NCBI GenBank assembly: GCA_008729055.1 | Contig: SDUX01000006.1 | Coordinates: 1,497,501-1,561,500, forward strand | From: Pyropia haitanensis | Lineage: Eukaryota; Rhodophyta; Bangiophyceae; Bangiales; Bangiaceae | Direction of reading: 5' to 3' | DNA length: 64,000 nt | Shown: one piece after another, positions 41,262 through 52,008 of the stretch | Layout of the letters: every line of letters starts with the position of its first letter | How positions within the stretch are numbered: position 1 is the stretch's first letter | Notes under the pieces: generated by a model | What the model was told of the DNA's origin: nothing | Seen by the model: the letters and a program-made list of their open reading frames with translations, nothing else | Database searches by the model: none | Position numbers and translations under genes: made by a program

Positions 41262-43295
41262 CTATGGCTGCCCGACCGTCGACGACAGCCAGTCACCCAC
41301 ACACGCCACCGTTGCCGGCGCGGCCTGGCCCACCCCCCGCGCAAACGTGCCAATGGCGTGCACCGCCGCGGCCGGGAGCCCCTCGGCGGCGACCGCCACG
41401 TCCGTCAGCACCTGCGGGTGCACCACCGTGTAGCGGGTGCCCTCATAGAGCGTAAAAAAGAGCCCAATGAGCGGCGCGTAAAAGAGCCCCCGCTGCAGCC
41501 AGCCCGACCAGAGCGCCGACGGGCCCTCCTCAGCGAGCAGCCGCCCCAGGACGGACCGCACGCCCGCGTAGCGGCGGGTGTCCAAGTCACATCGCGGCGC
41601 CTGCACCGCGACGCGGGTGACGAGCACGTCCATCGGGGTGGTCAGCACCGCCGCAAAGGCGCCCGCAAACGCGCCGACGAGCACATCGTCGAGGATGCCG
41701 GGCGTCGCGAGAGCCGTCGACGCCGCCGTCGCGGCCGCCGTCGCGCCCGTCCCCGCGCCCGCCGCGGCGGCCGACGAGCCGTGCGACACGGCCGCGGCGA
41801 GGGTGGACAGCACCGTCGGGTGGGGGCTCGACGCGATGGCTAGCTTGACCTGCTCGTACACCCCAATCTGCACCGCGCCGTACGGCATGTCGCGCAGGAG
41901 CACGGCGCCCCACGAGGCGAGCGTCACCTCCACGCCGCTCTCGTTCAAAAACTGGTCCCGCACCGCCCCCCCGACCGTGTCGTTGAGGCCCAGCTGCAGG
42001 CGCTTGTTGATCAGCTCCGCGGGCACCCGCACCACCGAGCCGACCGCGTCGCCGAGGGCGCCCGCCAGCAGAAACGCGCCCAGCGGGTGGGCCGCGAAAA
42101 ACGGGACGGTGAGGAGGGCGGTCTTGATCAGCTCATACACAGCCAGATAGACGGCCGCGTTGGGCGCCTCCTTGAGGATGTTGGACTCGACGCCCCGGTA
42201 CAGCCGCGCCACCGGCGACGGCCCGAGGATGGCCTGCACCGACGACGCCTCGTCGGCGCTACCGTCCGCGTTGCGCCGCTCCTGCTGCTTGAGCGCCTTC
42301 CACGTGTCGATCGGGTGGCAGATGGCCGTCGCGATCGCCGACGCGACAAACGCGCTGATGCCGGCAACCTTGAACGACGCCGCCGCCACCGCCGGCGCGT
42401 CCGCCTCGGGCACCAGCACTGGCCGGGTACCAACGCCGGTCGTCGCCGCCGGCGCGGTGACCGTGTTGAGCTCCTTTTGCAGCTGCTCCAGGTACAACTT
42501 GTACGCCTTGATGCGCCGCCGCCGGGCGTACGGGTTGATAGGCGTCGGCGCGACCGCGATGGCGCGCGCGGGCGCGGGGGGGACCGCCGCCACCGCGGCC
42601 GTGGCGACCAAAAAGGCAGAGGTGAGGGCGAGCGCGTTGCGCCGCGTCGTGCGGCGGCTGCCGCCGTGACCAGGGGGGGGGGGGGGGGCGTCACGACCGC
42701 CCGTGGTGGGGGGGAAGGCGCCGGGGGGGGATGGGGAGGCGTGCGGTGCCGCCGCCGCCGCCGGCGTGGCACTGGCCGCCACAGACGGCGCCGCCGTCGA
42801 CGTCACCGACGCGGCCGCCGCCGCCGCATCCGCAGCCGCCGCATCCACCACGGCAGGTGTCGGGAACCGCCGCCGCCGCCGCCGAGGGGTGGACCCTTCC
42901 CGCCGCGCCGGCGGCGCCGCCGCCGCCGCCTCTGCCACCGCCGCCGCCTCTGCCGCCCGTCTTGCGTGCCGCTGCGCGCGCGGCGCGGCGGCCGCCGCCG
43001 CGGGCCGCGCCACCCGCGCCGCCACCGCCGCCGCCGTCGACGCGCCCGCCCCGTCGGTGGCGCGGGCCGCGCAGGGTGCCGCCGGCGGCCGCGGCGGCGG
43101 GCCAGCCGCGGCCGCCACCAGCGGGCCCGCCGGCCACCGCCGCGGCGCGCCGTCTGCGGCGGCGGCGGCGGCGCCCCCGCCGCGCGGGCGGCCGCCGGCC
43201 GCCCACCGCGCGGCGCGGGCGGCCGTCGCGGATACCGCCCACGCCGCCACGGCCGGCGGGCACCCACAAAAGGCGGGCGCCGCGGCGGGCGTCAT
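41262..43295 (-). CDS. SLC25 (mitochondrial carrier family) protein, SAM-carrier-like, with long N-terminal extension
   Basis: Single exon, 677 residues. The carrier domain occupies about 310-660 with three repeats: HPIDTWKALKQQ (about 326), VPAELINKRLQLG (about 422) and TTPMDVLVTRVAVQ (about 553). Repeat 1 keeps the P-x-[DE]-x-x-[KR] signature; repeats 2 and 3 have Asn and Val at the basic position, so the matrix salt-bridge network is altered. The wording of repeats 2 and 3 is close to S-adenosylmethionine carriers. Before the carrier lie 210 Ala-rich residues, then RRTTRRNALALTSAFLVATAAVAAVPPAPARA, which looks like a twin-Arg thylakoid or bipartite plastid signal, and PINPYARRRRIKAYKLYLEQLQKEL. 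Plastid rather than mitochondrial location is therefore possible. Substrate assignment is inference. A T run follows the stop on this strand. Confidence 0.8.
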   Translation of the reverse strand: MTPAAAPAFCGCPPAVAAWAVSATAARAARWAAGGRPRGGGAAAAAADGAPRRWPAGPLVAAAAGPPPRPPAAPCAARATDGAGASTAAAVAARVARPAAAAAAPRAQRHARRAAEAAAVAEAAAAAPPARREGSTPRRRRRRFPTPAVVDAAAADAAAAAASVTSTAAPSVAASATPAAAAAPHASPSPPGAFPPTTGGRDAPPPPPGHGGSRRTTRRNALALTSAFLVATAAVAAVPPAPARAIAVAPTPINPYARRRRIKAYKLYLEQLQKELNTVTAPAATTGVGTRPVLVPEADAPAVAAASFKVAGISAFVASAIATAICHPIDTWKALKQQERRNADGSADEASSVQAILGPSPVARLYRGVESNILKEAPNAAVYLAVYELIKTALLTVPFFAAHPLGAFLLAGALGDAVGSVVRVPAELINKRLQLGLNDTVGGAVRDQFLNESGVEVTLASWGAVLLRDMPYGAVQIGVYEQVKLAIASSPHPTVLSTLAAAVSHGSSAAAAGAGTGATAAATAASTALATPGILDDVLVGAFAGAFAAVLTTPMDVLVTRVAVQAPRCDLDTRRYAGVRSVLGRLLAEEGPSALWSGWLQRGLFYAPLIGLFFTLYEGTRYTVVHPQVLTDVAVAAEGLPAAAVHAIGTFARGVGQAAPATVACVGDWLSSTVGQP

Positions 43296-44042
43296 GGCGG
43301 CGGGCGGCAGCGCCGCCGACGCAAAGCCGCCGCTGTCGCCCCCCGACAGGGACGTGCGCAGTGGGGGTGGCGGCGGCGGGTCCCGCCGACGTGGCCAGCG
43401 TCGGCAACGTCACGGGCCTGGGCCGCCCGGTCTGGCCGTGCGTGTGCGGGGCGCACGACGCGGGCGTCGGCAGCGGCGTCGTCCAGACGGCGGCGGCGGT
43501 GTAAAAGCCGTCGCGGCCGACGCCCCGCCTCCGCGGCACCCCCACCACCGCCGGGCCGACGGCCAGCCGCGGCGACAGCCACAGCCGACGCACCCCCCCC
43601 CCCCCCGCGCGCCCGCCCGCACACCGCACGTGCGTGCCACCACCCAGATACGCCCCGCCGCTCGCAACAGCAGCAGCAGCCAGCCGCTAGCCGCAGTGGC
43701 GGCCAAGCGCCCGCCGGTAGGAAGCAGATGGGACACCCCCGCGGCAGCGGCGGCAGCGGAGGCGGCGGCGGCGGTGGCGGTGGCGGTGGCGGTGACGGCG
43801 GCGGGGGGGGGCGTAGCGGTGCGCCGGCGGGGGCGCCGCTTTGCATCGGCGGGCGCGCCGCCCCGTGCAGCGGCGTGGCGCGGTGGCGGCGGCGGGCGCC
43901 AACGGCGCAGCCGCAGCGGCGGGGCAGTTGTCGCGATGCAGCGCCGTCGTGGCCGCGCTACCTGTGGCGGCGGCGGCAGCGGCGGCGGCGGCCGTGCAAC
44001 CGCGAGGCGGCGGCGGTGCAGCCGCGACACGCGCGGCCGGCG
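43296..44042. other. GC-rich repeat region between the carrier and the mobile element
   Basis: C runs, a CAGCAGCAG patch near 43670, GGCGGTGGCGGT repeats at 43740-43800 and GGC blocks. It includes the carrier 5' region. No gene is recognised. Confidence 0.4.
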
Positions 44043-45218
44043 CAGTGGGCTTTGTTGCGGGATCCTCTTCAAGCGCTTTTCAAAAGCAGAACCTTGCAGA
44101 AATCACGATCCAGGGCGATCATGAAGTGCCCTAGAGACCCCGTAAAGGCCGATTTGTTGAAGAAAACGTGATCAACCTTGAAGTCATTATGAACACCTGC
44201 TCGGACATGGGGTTGCGATACACCACAAGGTGCGTCTCAGTGCGGGCTATACAGTGATGTACTGAACGATGATGTCCACCCAGGTCATGACCAATTATTC
44301 AAGGTTTATCAAGCTTTCTTCAAGTTCTAATGCACACAGCTCTCGCGCCGTATTAAGCGTGATCACGCTCTCCTAATAGAAGTACAGCATCGACAAGAGC
44401 TTGTAGCCCCCGTTTCACCCGAAAAGTCCCATGTTTCTGGGATTGTATCCCGGCATTTATGCAGCTCGCTGGAGTTGATCACGTGAGGCGCACGCCGTAT
44501 CTCGGCGGCCTGCAGATCTTCCTGAGAGTTTTTTTTTCAATTACGCGGTACAGTATGCTCCCAACCGTCGGCTTGCTTCTCTCCGACGACACTGACAGGC
44601 ACCCGAAGCACTTGCGCCGAGACTCGCGGCAGTAATAGACAACAGGGGCCAAAACCAGCCGCGGCCACGGCCGCCGCCGCGGCCGCCGTCGCGGCCCGAT
44701 GCGGACTAGAGCCGGCGGGCGGCAGGGGGGACGGGAGGGCGGGAACGTGGACGTCGGCGGCAGTGGCAACTGGCGCCGCCAGCGCGGCGCCCCCCGCAAC
44801 TGCAGCCGCTGCCGCTGCAGTCGCTGCCGCTGCCTCTGTGGTCACTAAAGTCTCATGCCCGCGATGCGGTGGTAGTACGCCAGTGTTACCGTGCATCTCT
44901 GTGGCGTCATCAGCCGGGCCATGGAGATGGATTGTCGGCCGCTCAGGGATGGCCGTCGTGGTCCCCGCGAGGACTGTGATGGAGAGTTACCGAAACTTGA
45001 CAGCCAATTGGATGCTCCTTTGTAGGGAACCCATCACCTCCCTTCAATATACTTTACCGTATTTGTCAACCTTTTAAGTGTGAGGATCGGCCTCTAATCC
45101 ACTCAGTTGGGGCGGCGGCCGCCGCGGCGCGTGCGACCACTTCAAGGAAAATCAAGGTTTGTTCAAGCCCTTCCGGCTTGAAGAGCCGACTGCATGGATC
45201 CCGGTTTAGAGCCCACTG
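44043..45218 (-). mobile_element. 1,176-bp terminal-inverted-repeat element, copy 2 (inverted)
   Basis: The same element as at 14299-15474, in the opposite orientation and exactly the same length. Ends: CAGTGGGCTTTG at 44043 and AGAGCCCACTG ending at 45218. Where compared by eye the copies differ by only a few percent, mostly single bases; for example, the 119-codon frame (44537-44896 here) has seven substitutions and no indels. Flanking bases are GCG on the left and CGC on the right, as in copy 1, so the inverted repeat may include them. No direct duplication is visible in the flanks. It carries no transposase. Confidence 0.85.
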
Positions 45219-48200
45219 CGCGGGGGTCCACGCCCGCGCCAGCTGCAAGTGCCAGCCGACACGGGCTGGAAAACAAAAAAAAAACAAAAAAAAAACACCC
45301 GGGCGTGCCGCGACAGCTGGGGGGGGGGGGGGGTGCGAGCAGAAAGACGACGCCGCGGCACCCCACCGCCAACGTTCCACCGTGGCCAGTCGTAGGCGGG
45401 GGGGGGCGGGGGGAGGAGCGTGGGGGGGAGGGAGCAGCGGGAGGGGGTGCTGCGTGTGGTGGGGGGCAGCGGCAGCGCCGCGGCGGGCGACGGGGCCGCG
45501 CCCCCCCCGCGCGAGGTGCGCGCCGCGGGCGGTGGCGCGAAGCGCCCGCTCCCGCGGGTGCGGTGTGGCGACGGCGCCGCCCGCGGCGCGACGGCGGGGT
45601 GCAAACCGGCGGGTGGCGCGGCCGCGGCGGCAGCAAAGCGGCCAGGCCCCGCCGCACGCGCGAGGGTGGGGGGAGTGGTGGGAGGTGGGCGAGCGGCGGC
45701 GTGGAGGGACGCGCGTGGGGAGGGGGGCGGAGGTGGGGGATCGTTGTGGAGGCGCCGGGGCCGCGGCTGGCGGATGGTGAGATCCCGCCAGTCGGCGGAC
45801 GCGTCGGTGGGACAGCGAGCCCGCGGCCGCGGCGCGGGGCGGACGCCGCGACGGGAGCCACCCGTCGCTCAGCCGCACAGTCCCGCTCCTCACGTGGCCG
45901 GTCAAGCCAACGGGCCCCGGCTGAAGAGCCGCAGCCGTCACCGGTACCATGCATACAGAGGTGAGTATCTTCAGTTACACGTTCGTGCGAGACCAAGGAA
46001 GTGCGTCTTCAATTTATGCAACACGGCCTCTTCACTTCATGGACACGTACGCAAAAACGTGACGTAGTTTGATGAATACATAAATACAGCCATGAACTAC
46101 ACTAGTCTGGTACAAGGACGGAGCGTCGCGTCAGATTCCGGTCTGCCCAACGGTGAGTCGTCTGCCGCTCGCGGTGCGTTTGCTGCGCCCCCACCAGCGC
46201 CTGCGCGACGCCCGCCCGCGTGACCTGAGAATGCAGGCGTCGGCGCGCGCGCGAGAATTTCCGGCGGACCCCCCCCCTGTCCTCCCTCCCCCCCGGCAGC
46301 ACGGCGGTCCGCCCCCGCCCCCTGCCCCATCGACGGCGCGCGCCGTTGCGGCTCGCGCCCGGGGCGTGGGGCGCCACTCCCGCCGTCCGCCGATACCAAC
46401 GGCGACCAGGCGGCTGAGGTAGCCCCCACGGCGGTGCACTCTGCCTCACCCGCCACCCTGCGGCTGGCCAATGCAGTCCCGCCCGTCACCGCAACCATCC
46501 CTACCAGTCGGTGCCGGCGCGAGCAGCCGTTAGTGCACGCGGTGGGACAGATGGGGCGCGACGAGCAAGAGCTGCTGGACGGGCGCCGAGAAGAGGGAAG
46601 GACGGCGAGGAGGGCGCAGAGTGAGAGGGCGCGCAAGGCTCGCGCGGCGCGTGCGGGAGTGACGGTGCACTAGCCTCTGGGGGCACCCCACCGGTAGATA
46701 GACAGGAGCGGACAGCGGTGGGATGAGGGTAACACAGCACGATAGCGAATGCTCACCACGAGCTTTAAATTCGTGTATTGACGAAGGGTGTGGTACCGAG
46801 CATGCCGCATGTCTACACCACCGTGAAGCGGTGCAATTGACGAAATGAATATTACTTTTGGAGCACATGCTTCATGGCTTCGGTGATGCATCGGGCGCGC
46901 GCCCGGCTGTGACTACGAGCTGAACCTGACTCGCACGAAGTTACCGACCCGCAATCGTACTCACCGTGCACGACTGATAGCTGGATGCAGCCAGCCGCCT
47001 GTTCTGGTCACTGGGGGGGGGGGCGGGAAGCAGCATGGGCGCCTGCGGTGGGCAGAGGCAGGAGACGGATGGGAGGAAGAAGCGGGGCGGGGGTCAACCG
47101 CAGCTCCGTTTGTGCCTCAGCCTCCCTGCTGCGTCCATACCGGCGTGCTCCCCCCCCGCCCGCCGTGCTTGTCCCCCCCCCCCACTGTCCTCACCCTCCC
47201 CCCCCCACCTCCCTCTTTCTTCTTCCCCGCCCTCATCACCCCCGCTTCCCGGAGAGTGACGGTCCCCTCCTTCGGCATGCATATTCCGTCAAACAGCTGA
47301 TCGTTCCTTCACCACCGGGTTGTGCGCACATCCTTACACCGCCTGTATCCATCGCCATCACTTTTGCCGCCGCCGCCACCACCTCGGGCGTCTACGCTAC
47401 TACCCCCATCACTTTCACCACCGCTACCGATGTTGCTGCCGTCGCAACCCTGATACTGGCAATTTTGCTCCCATGCGGCGGCACAAACGCAGGTGAACAG
47501 GTGGGGGAAGAGGCTGGTGGGGCGGGGGGGCGGAGGGGCGGGGGGGGGAGGGGAATGGGTGGATGCAGGGGGGGATGCTGATGAGGGGGGTTGAGCGAGG
47601 TGGCAACGGTGTGGTTGCTATCTTGTACCGTATGGCTGCTGCCTTTGCCTACCCCTCCCCCCCCCACTTCCCATTGCATGCTCGCTTTCCTCACCATTGA
47701 CGTGGTCCTACATGCACTTTGCGAACCTGGAGGTGCCGCCGTCGGAGGGAGTGGTCAATGGCAAGGGGATGAGCAATGTGTGGGAGGAGGGACGGATGAG
47801 GAGGATGATGGGAGGTCTCCTTGGTGGCGAGCTGGCATACGAGGGGACTTGGGGAGGCGGGGAGGGGGGGGGAAGGAATGCATCCACTGCTGCTGGGGGG
47901 CGGGGCGTGCGGAGGAGCGGGGAGGGGCATCCATTGAGGCGGGGTGAGCAACGGAGCACGTGGAGTAAACGAGAGCAACAGTACCGGCGCACACACCAGA
48001 AGCGCCTCTGACGATTGGATCAAACATGTCCATCTATAGGGATCTGAAGGATGCTTGATTCGGCGAAAAATGAGACGGTTTTCGTACCTAACAGCTGCAT
48101 CTCTTTCTCGGTCGGCGAGACCGGATGACCATACCGTAAACTCTCGTGACGATAATTTGTTACTGTGCTGTTAACAAGAAGGACGAGTCTTATGTCTCAC

Positions 48201-48578
48201 CTGTCTGAATCCGTGGGCTCCCTCCCACCAGACCCCCACCCCCCGCCGTGCGTGCCTTTGTCCGCCGCTGCTCCCCGCGTTGCACTCGCAAGGCGGCGGG
48301 GTGTTCTTGCGGAAAGGGAAGGGCATGGCTCCAAGCCGCGACCACCGCCCGGGGTCGTCACGAGAACAGCGGCAGGCGGGGCCTTAAATGTGCGACCGCC
48401 GCCATCGTGGATGCTTGCGACCGGTCACAGCGTCGCTTTGTCCAAGCCCCTTTCACCCGGCCGCGGCTACCGCCCCAGCGCCGCCCCCCATCCACCCTTT
48501 CCCCTCGACTGCCGCCGTCCACCACCCCCCCGCCGACGGTCCCCCCCCCCCCCACTTTGCGTCGGCCGTATCCGACCC
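45219..48578. other. Mixed region with no confirmed gene
   Basis: 45270-45297 is an A-rich tract; 45310-45900 is GC-rich with G runs; 45900-46130, 46680-47000 and 48000-48200 are AT-richer islands. A minus-strand frame of 179 codons (46636-46097) begins with a plausible signal peptide (MRALSLCALLAVLPSS) and has several Cys, but no domain. A plus-strand frame at 46985-47581 contains one hydrophobic stretch. Neither is strong enough to call. The last part (48380-48578) is the 5' region of the secreted repeat protein. Confidence 0.35.
46097..46636 (-). CDS. Possible small secreted Cys-containing protein (weak)
   Basis: A 179-codon frame with a hydrophobic N-terminus (MRALSLCALLAVL) and Cys residues in CSSRPICPTACTNGC, then Arg/Gly-rich sequence. 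No family recognised, no splice evidence, and the GC-rich setting produces such frames by chance. Listed only because of the signal-like start. Confidence 0.18.
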   Translation of the reverse strand: MRALSLCALLAVLPSSRRPSSSSCSSRPICPTACTNGCSRRHRLVGMVAVTGGTALASRRVAGEAECTAVGATSAAWSPLVSADGGSGAPRPGREPQRRAPSMGQGAGADRRAAGGEGGQGGGPPEILARAPTPAFSGHAGGRRAGAGGGAANAPRAADDSPLGRPESDATLRPCTRLV

Positions 48579-49379
48579 ATGGCGGGGGTCCGGGCGGCCA
48601 TCGTCGCCGTCATCGTCTTCGCCACTGCCGCGTCGGCGGCGGCAGTGCCGGTCGCCAAGCAGGCGGCCGCGGTGGCCGGCGTCGCCCGTGGCGGCGCCAC
48701 CGATGCGGTGGGTGGGGTGGACCGCTCCGCGTACGCGCTCACCCGGCCGACGCCGGTGGTGCCCAAAGACCTCCGGGACCGCCCGGGCGGCGGCGTTCCG
48801 GTCGGGCCGGTCCGCAACACGGGCGGCGGCTCCCACCGGCCGACCCCGGTAGTGCCCAAGGACCTCCGGGACCACCCGGGGGGCGGCGTTCTGGTCGGGC
48901 CGGTCCAAGACACGGGCGGCGGCTACCACCGGCCGACGCCGGTGGTGCCCAAGGACCTCCGGGACCGCCCGGGGGGCGGCGTTCCGGTCGGGCCGGTCCG
49001 CAACACGGGCGGCGGCTCCCGCCGGCGGACGGGCAGCCTCCGGCCCCGGCCGGACCCGCCGGCCTGGCCGAGCCATCACAGGCACGGCTTCCAGAACTGG
49101 GTCAAGCGGCAGCGCGAGCGGGGCGCCCGCCGCCAGCGGCTCAGCCGCGACACCCGCCAGCGGCTCATCCACGCCAACCAACGGCGGCGTGGTAGCTGGT
49201 CGCACCCGAGGCGCTCGCCGGCCCGCTCGGGCCGCCCCGCCCACGACTACCAGCGGCGGATGACGCGCCCGGTCGGGCCGGCCCGCCCCACCGGCAGCGC
49301 CACGCCGCGGCCAACAAGGAAGGCCTCGCCAGCCGTCCCGGTCCGCCCACCGCCGCCTGCGACAGCCAATTCCTACTAG
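48579..49379 (+). CDS. Secreted protein with three 31-residue repeats
   Basis: Single exon, 266 residues. A clear signal peptide (AAIVAVIVFATAASAAAVP) is followed by three tandem repeats of 31 residues, each RPTPVVPKDLRDRPGGGVP then VGPVRNTGGG with small changes; the DNA step is exactly 93 bases (48744, 48837, 48930). The C-terminal half is strongly basic (RQRERGARRQRLSRDTRQR and later Arg/Pro/Ser-rich sequence) with few acidic residues. A basic, Pro/Arg-rich secreted protein is compatible with binding sulfated wall polysaccharide; that is inference. I recognise no family. The start ATGG at 48579 has the same context as other genes here. Confidence 0.7.
   Translation: MAGVRAAIVAVIVFATAASAAAVPVAKQAAAVAGVARGGATDAVGGVDRSAYALTRPTPVVPKDLRDRPGGGVPVGPVRNTGGGSHRPTPVVPKDLRDHPGGGVLVGPVQDTGGGYHRPTPVVPKDLRDRPGGGVPVGPVRNTGGGSRRRTGSLRPRPDPPAWPSHHRHGFQNWVKRQRERGARRQRLSRDTRQRLIHANQRRRGSWSHPRRSPARSGRPAHDYQRRMTRPVGPARPTGSATPRPTRKASPAVPVRPPPPATANSY
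48744..49022 (+). repeat. Three in-frame 93-bp repeats
   Basis: Units start at 48744, 48837 and 48930, each beginning CGGCCGACGCCGGTGGTG or a one- or two-base variant. The first and third units are closer to each other than to the second. Confidence 0.85.
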
Positions 49380-50275
49380 TAGAGGGCAGACGGACAAGGG
49401 GGAGGCAGGGGGGGGGGGGGGGGGCGGCTGCGGACGTGCCGCGGTCCGAATCGTGAGGGGGGGGAGCGACGACGGGACGGCGCGGCTGCTCACGGCGGCG
49501 GCCGCTGAGCGCGGACGAGCGCGCAGGCAACCAGCCGGCGCGACGGCGGGAGAGCGGCGGCGACGGGGGGAGGGTGCCGTAGGTTTGCAAAACATGCGCG
49601 CCGGTTCGAGCCCCCGGGGCGGGGGCCCTGCGGCCGCCCCACGAGACGACGCCATGCTCGCGACTTTGCCGCCCCTACGGAATCCCCCACCAGCCACCCG
49701 CCGCCCCCCCCCACCGCCAGTGTCGCGTCCACTGCCCCAGAGACCAGTACGGGTGGCCCACCCGGCAGCGGAGGCGCCCGCACGGACAAGGGCGGCCAAG
49801 GGATGCGCGCTCCGCGCCGTGCGCCGCCCCAATGCCGCGCCAGTCCCATTGGCGTGGCCAGCGCAGCGGCCGTCCCCGCGTGGGAGCACGAGGGGGGCGG
49901 GGAAGCCCCGCAGCACCGCCGGCAGCGGACGCGACGCGCGGCGCGACCCGCCGCGGCGGCGCCGCCTGGGCGACCCGGCCGTCAGCCGCCGCGGCGGCGG
50001 CCAGCTGGCCACGGCGCGCGCCCGCAGGGGCGGCGCCCGCGGCCAGCCGCTGGTAGCAGCACGGGAGGAGATTGACATACACCAACGCGCGAGGCACCAA
50101 AGAAAGAAAACAACTGGTGCGCGGCGTCCGCTCCTACCGCTGCCCGTCCCCCACGCTCTCCCCACCCACACCCCATACGTACCCACACGCCGATGCGCGG
50201 ACGGAGCTCCTGCCGCCGCTGCATCCCCCCCACCCAACCCCCTCCGCATCCACACCCACGCGCGGGGTGCGACGG
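49380..50275. other. Intergenic region, no gene recognised
   Basis: Lies between the secreted-repeat gene (plus) and the last exon of the minus-strand unknown gene. G run at 49410-49424; otherwise GC-rich. GGTTCGAGCCC at 49604-49614 resembles a tRNA B box, but no tRNA fold was found around it. Confidence 0.45.
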
Positions 50276-51649
50276 CTACGCCCCCCCCTTGGCCGCCGCC
50301 GCCCGCCGCCCCCGCCGGCCGCCCACGTCCATGACCGTCGTCGTCAGGCGGTCCGTCACGATGCGGTGGCCCGCGACGGGCACGCTGCGTCGCGTCTCCG
50401 AGTCGCCCACCGCCGGGACGGCGCGGAGCTGGAGGACCTTGGCGCCGAGCTCGGCCTCCACCTTGGCCCGCAGCGGCTCGGTCGGCGAGTCGGCAATCGC
50501 GCGGACAAAGGCAACGTAGTCGTTGAGGGCGCGGTTGAGCGTGGCCGACGCTTTGGGGGGGACCGCCGTGGTGGCTGCGGGCGGAGTGGGCAAGAGGGGC
50601 AAGGTACAAGTAGTAGCAGAGCCAAGCGGGGTGGCGGGAGGACAGCAGACCAGCCCAAACCGATGGGAACAAGACAGGCAGCATGAGGGGGGTCGGCGGG
50701 GGCACCACGAGCGTCAGGGATACTGCCATAAGGGTCCCACTCAATGCCAAGCCGCCACCTCGTCACCGCCACTCACGCGAGCACCCAGACGTGTCGGCAC
50801 GCCCGAACCCCCCACAACCACGGCGACCCCACCCCCCGCCCCCCTCCCCCCTGACGTACAGCCCAGAACGCCGGTCATGTCCATGTGGTCCCGCATCAGC
50901 CGGGTGGTGGTGGCCTCAAAGAGGAGCGTCACTTCCAGCGCCTGCTTGGTGCGGTAAAACGTCTCAAACGCAGCGTACGTTGCCTGTGGGGGGAGGGGGA
51001 GAGAGCACATGGGAGGAGCAGGGCGCGCGCGTGCGCGCGCGCAGTGGGGGAGGAGGGGGGGTAGGAGGGCGTGAGGGGGGAGGGGGGGAGGAACGGCCGC
51101 ATACAAAAGTGCAGGGAACCCCCAGCCCACGGCGTGGGCAGCGGAAGCACAGAACCGGGTGGAAAAAAAAAGGGGGAAGCAGCGCGGGTGCGGGCGAGCA
51201 ACGGGCCGGGGCGTCAGCACACGCACGGGCGGCGGCCGGGCGGCGGCCGGGCGGCGGGTTCCCCCCCAGGCCACCCCACCCGCTCCCGCTTCCCAAGCAG
51301 GGCCACCGCGCCATCCCCACACGACGCACCGCAGCGCCCACCGCGGACAGGAAAACAACTACGCGACGGGCATGGCAGAGCCCCCACCCCCCCCCCCCCA
51401 CCTCACCCCACAAATCCCCCCCCCCCCCCCAAAAAAAAAGGAACGCACCGGGTGGGTGGCCGCCCCCGCACCCGCCGCGTACAGCGGGCGGTACGCGTCG
51501 AGGGTGGCGTCGCCATCCTCCGCCACCGCCAGCAGCTCGTCCACCCCCTCCTCCGCGTTGGTCCACGCCGTCCCCATCAGCGCGTCGGTCGTAGCGGCAA
51601 TCGCCGCGCGCAGCGACGCGGCGCGCGGCTCGGCATCGCCGGCGGCGGC

Positions 51650-51682
<33 letters not shown>

Positions 51683-52008
51683 CGGGGCGTCCGCGGTGGC
51701 GTCGGCGGCGGGGGCGGCGCCGCCAGGGGGGGGGGGGTGGAGGGGGCCGCCGCCGCCGGCGGGGGGGGGGCGGCGGCGGCGGCGGCGGCGCCCGCCGCCG
51801 ACGCCAGCCCGGCACGGCGCGCCGGGGTGATCGCGGCGGCCGGCCAGCACCCGCGCCGCCGCGCCGCTGCCGCAGCGGCGGCGGCCGCCGCGGCCGCCTG
51901 GCGGCCGCCGGCGGGGACCACCGAGCCGCCCGCCGCCGCGCGCGCCGGCCGCGCGGGGCCGCCCGCCGCGGCGCGCACCGCGGCGGCCGCCGCCGCGCGG
52001 GTCGCCAT
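50276..52008 (-). CDS. Three-exon gene of unknown function, possibly organelle-targeted
   Basis: Exons on the minus strand: 52008-51449, 50983-50860 and 50574-50276. Donors are GTGCGT and GTACGT, acceptors CCCCACAG and CCCGCAG, and the phases join (phase 0, then a split Ser codon), which strongly supports a real gene of about 327 residues. The N-terminus (MATRAAAAAAVRAAAGG...) is Ala/Arg-rich without acidic residues, like an organelle targeting peptide. One base must be gained or lost at a G run in 51727-51770. The rest is helical: LMGTAWTNAEEGVDELLAV, YAAFETFYRTKQALEVTLLF, MRDHMDMTGVL, ALNDYVAFVRAIADS, then a strand-like end (VPVAGHRIVTDRL) and a basic tail. I do not recognise the family. 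Head to head with CTU1. Confidence 0.7.

Noticed and set aside
49565..49625. Possible tRNA (GGTTCGAGCCC B-box-like sequence)
   Set aside because: The T-arm stem does not pair and no A box or acceptor stem fits at the right distance.
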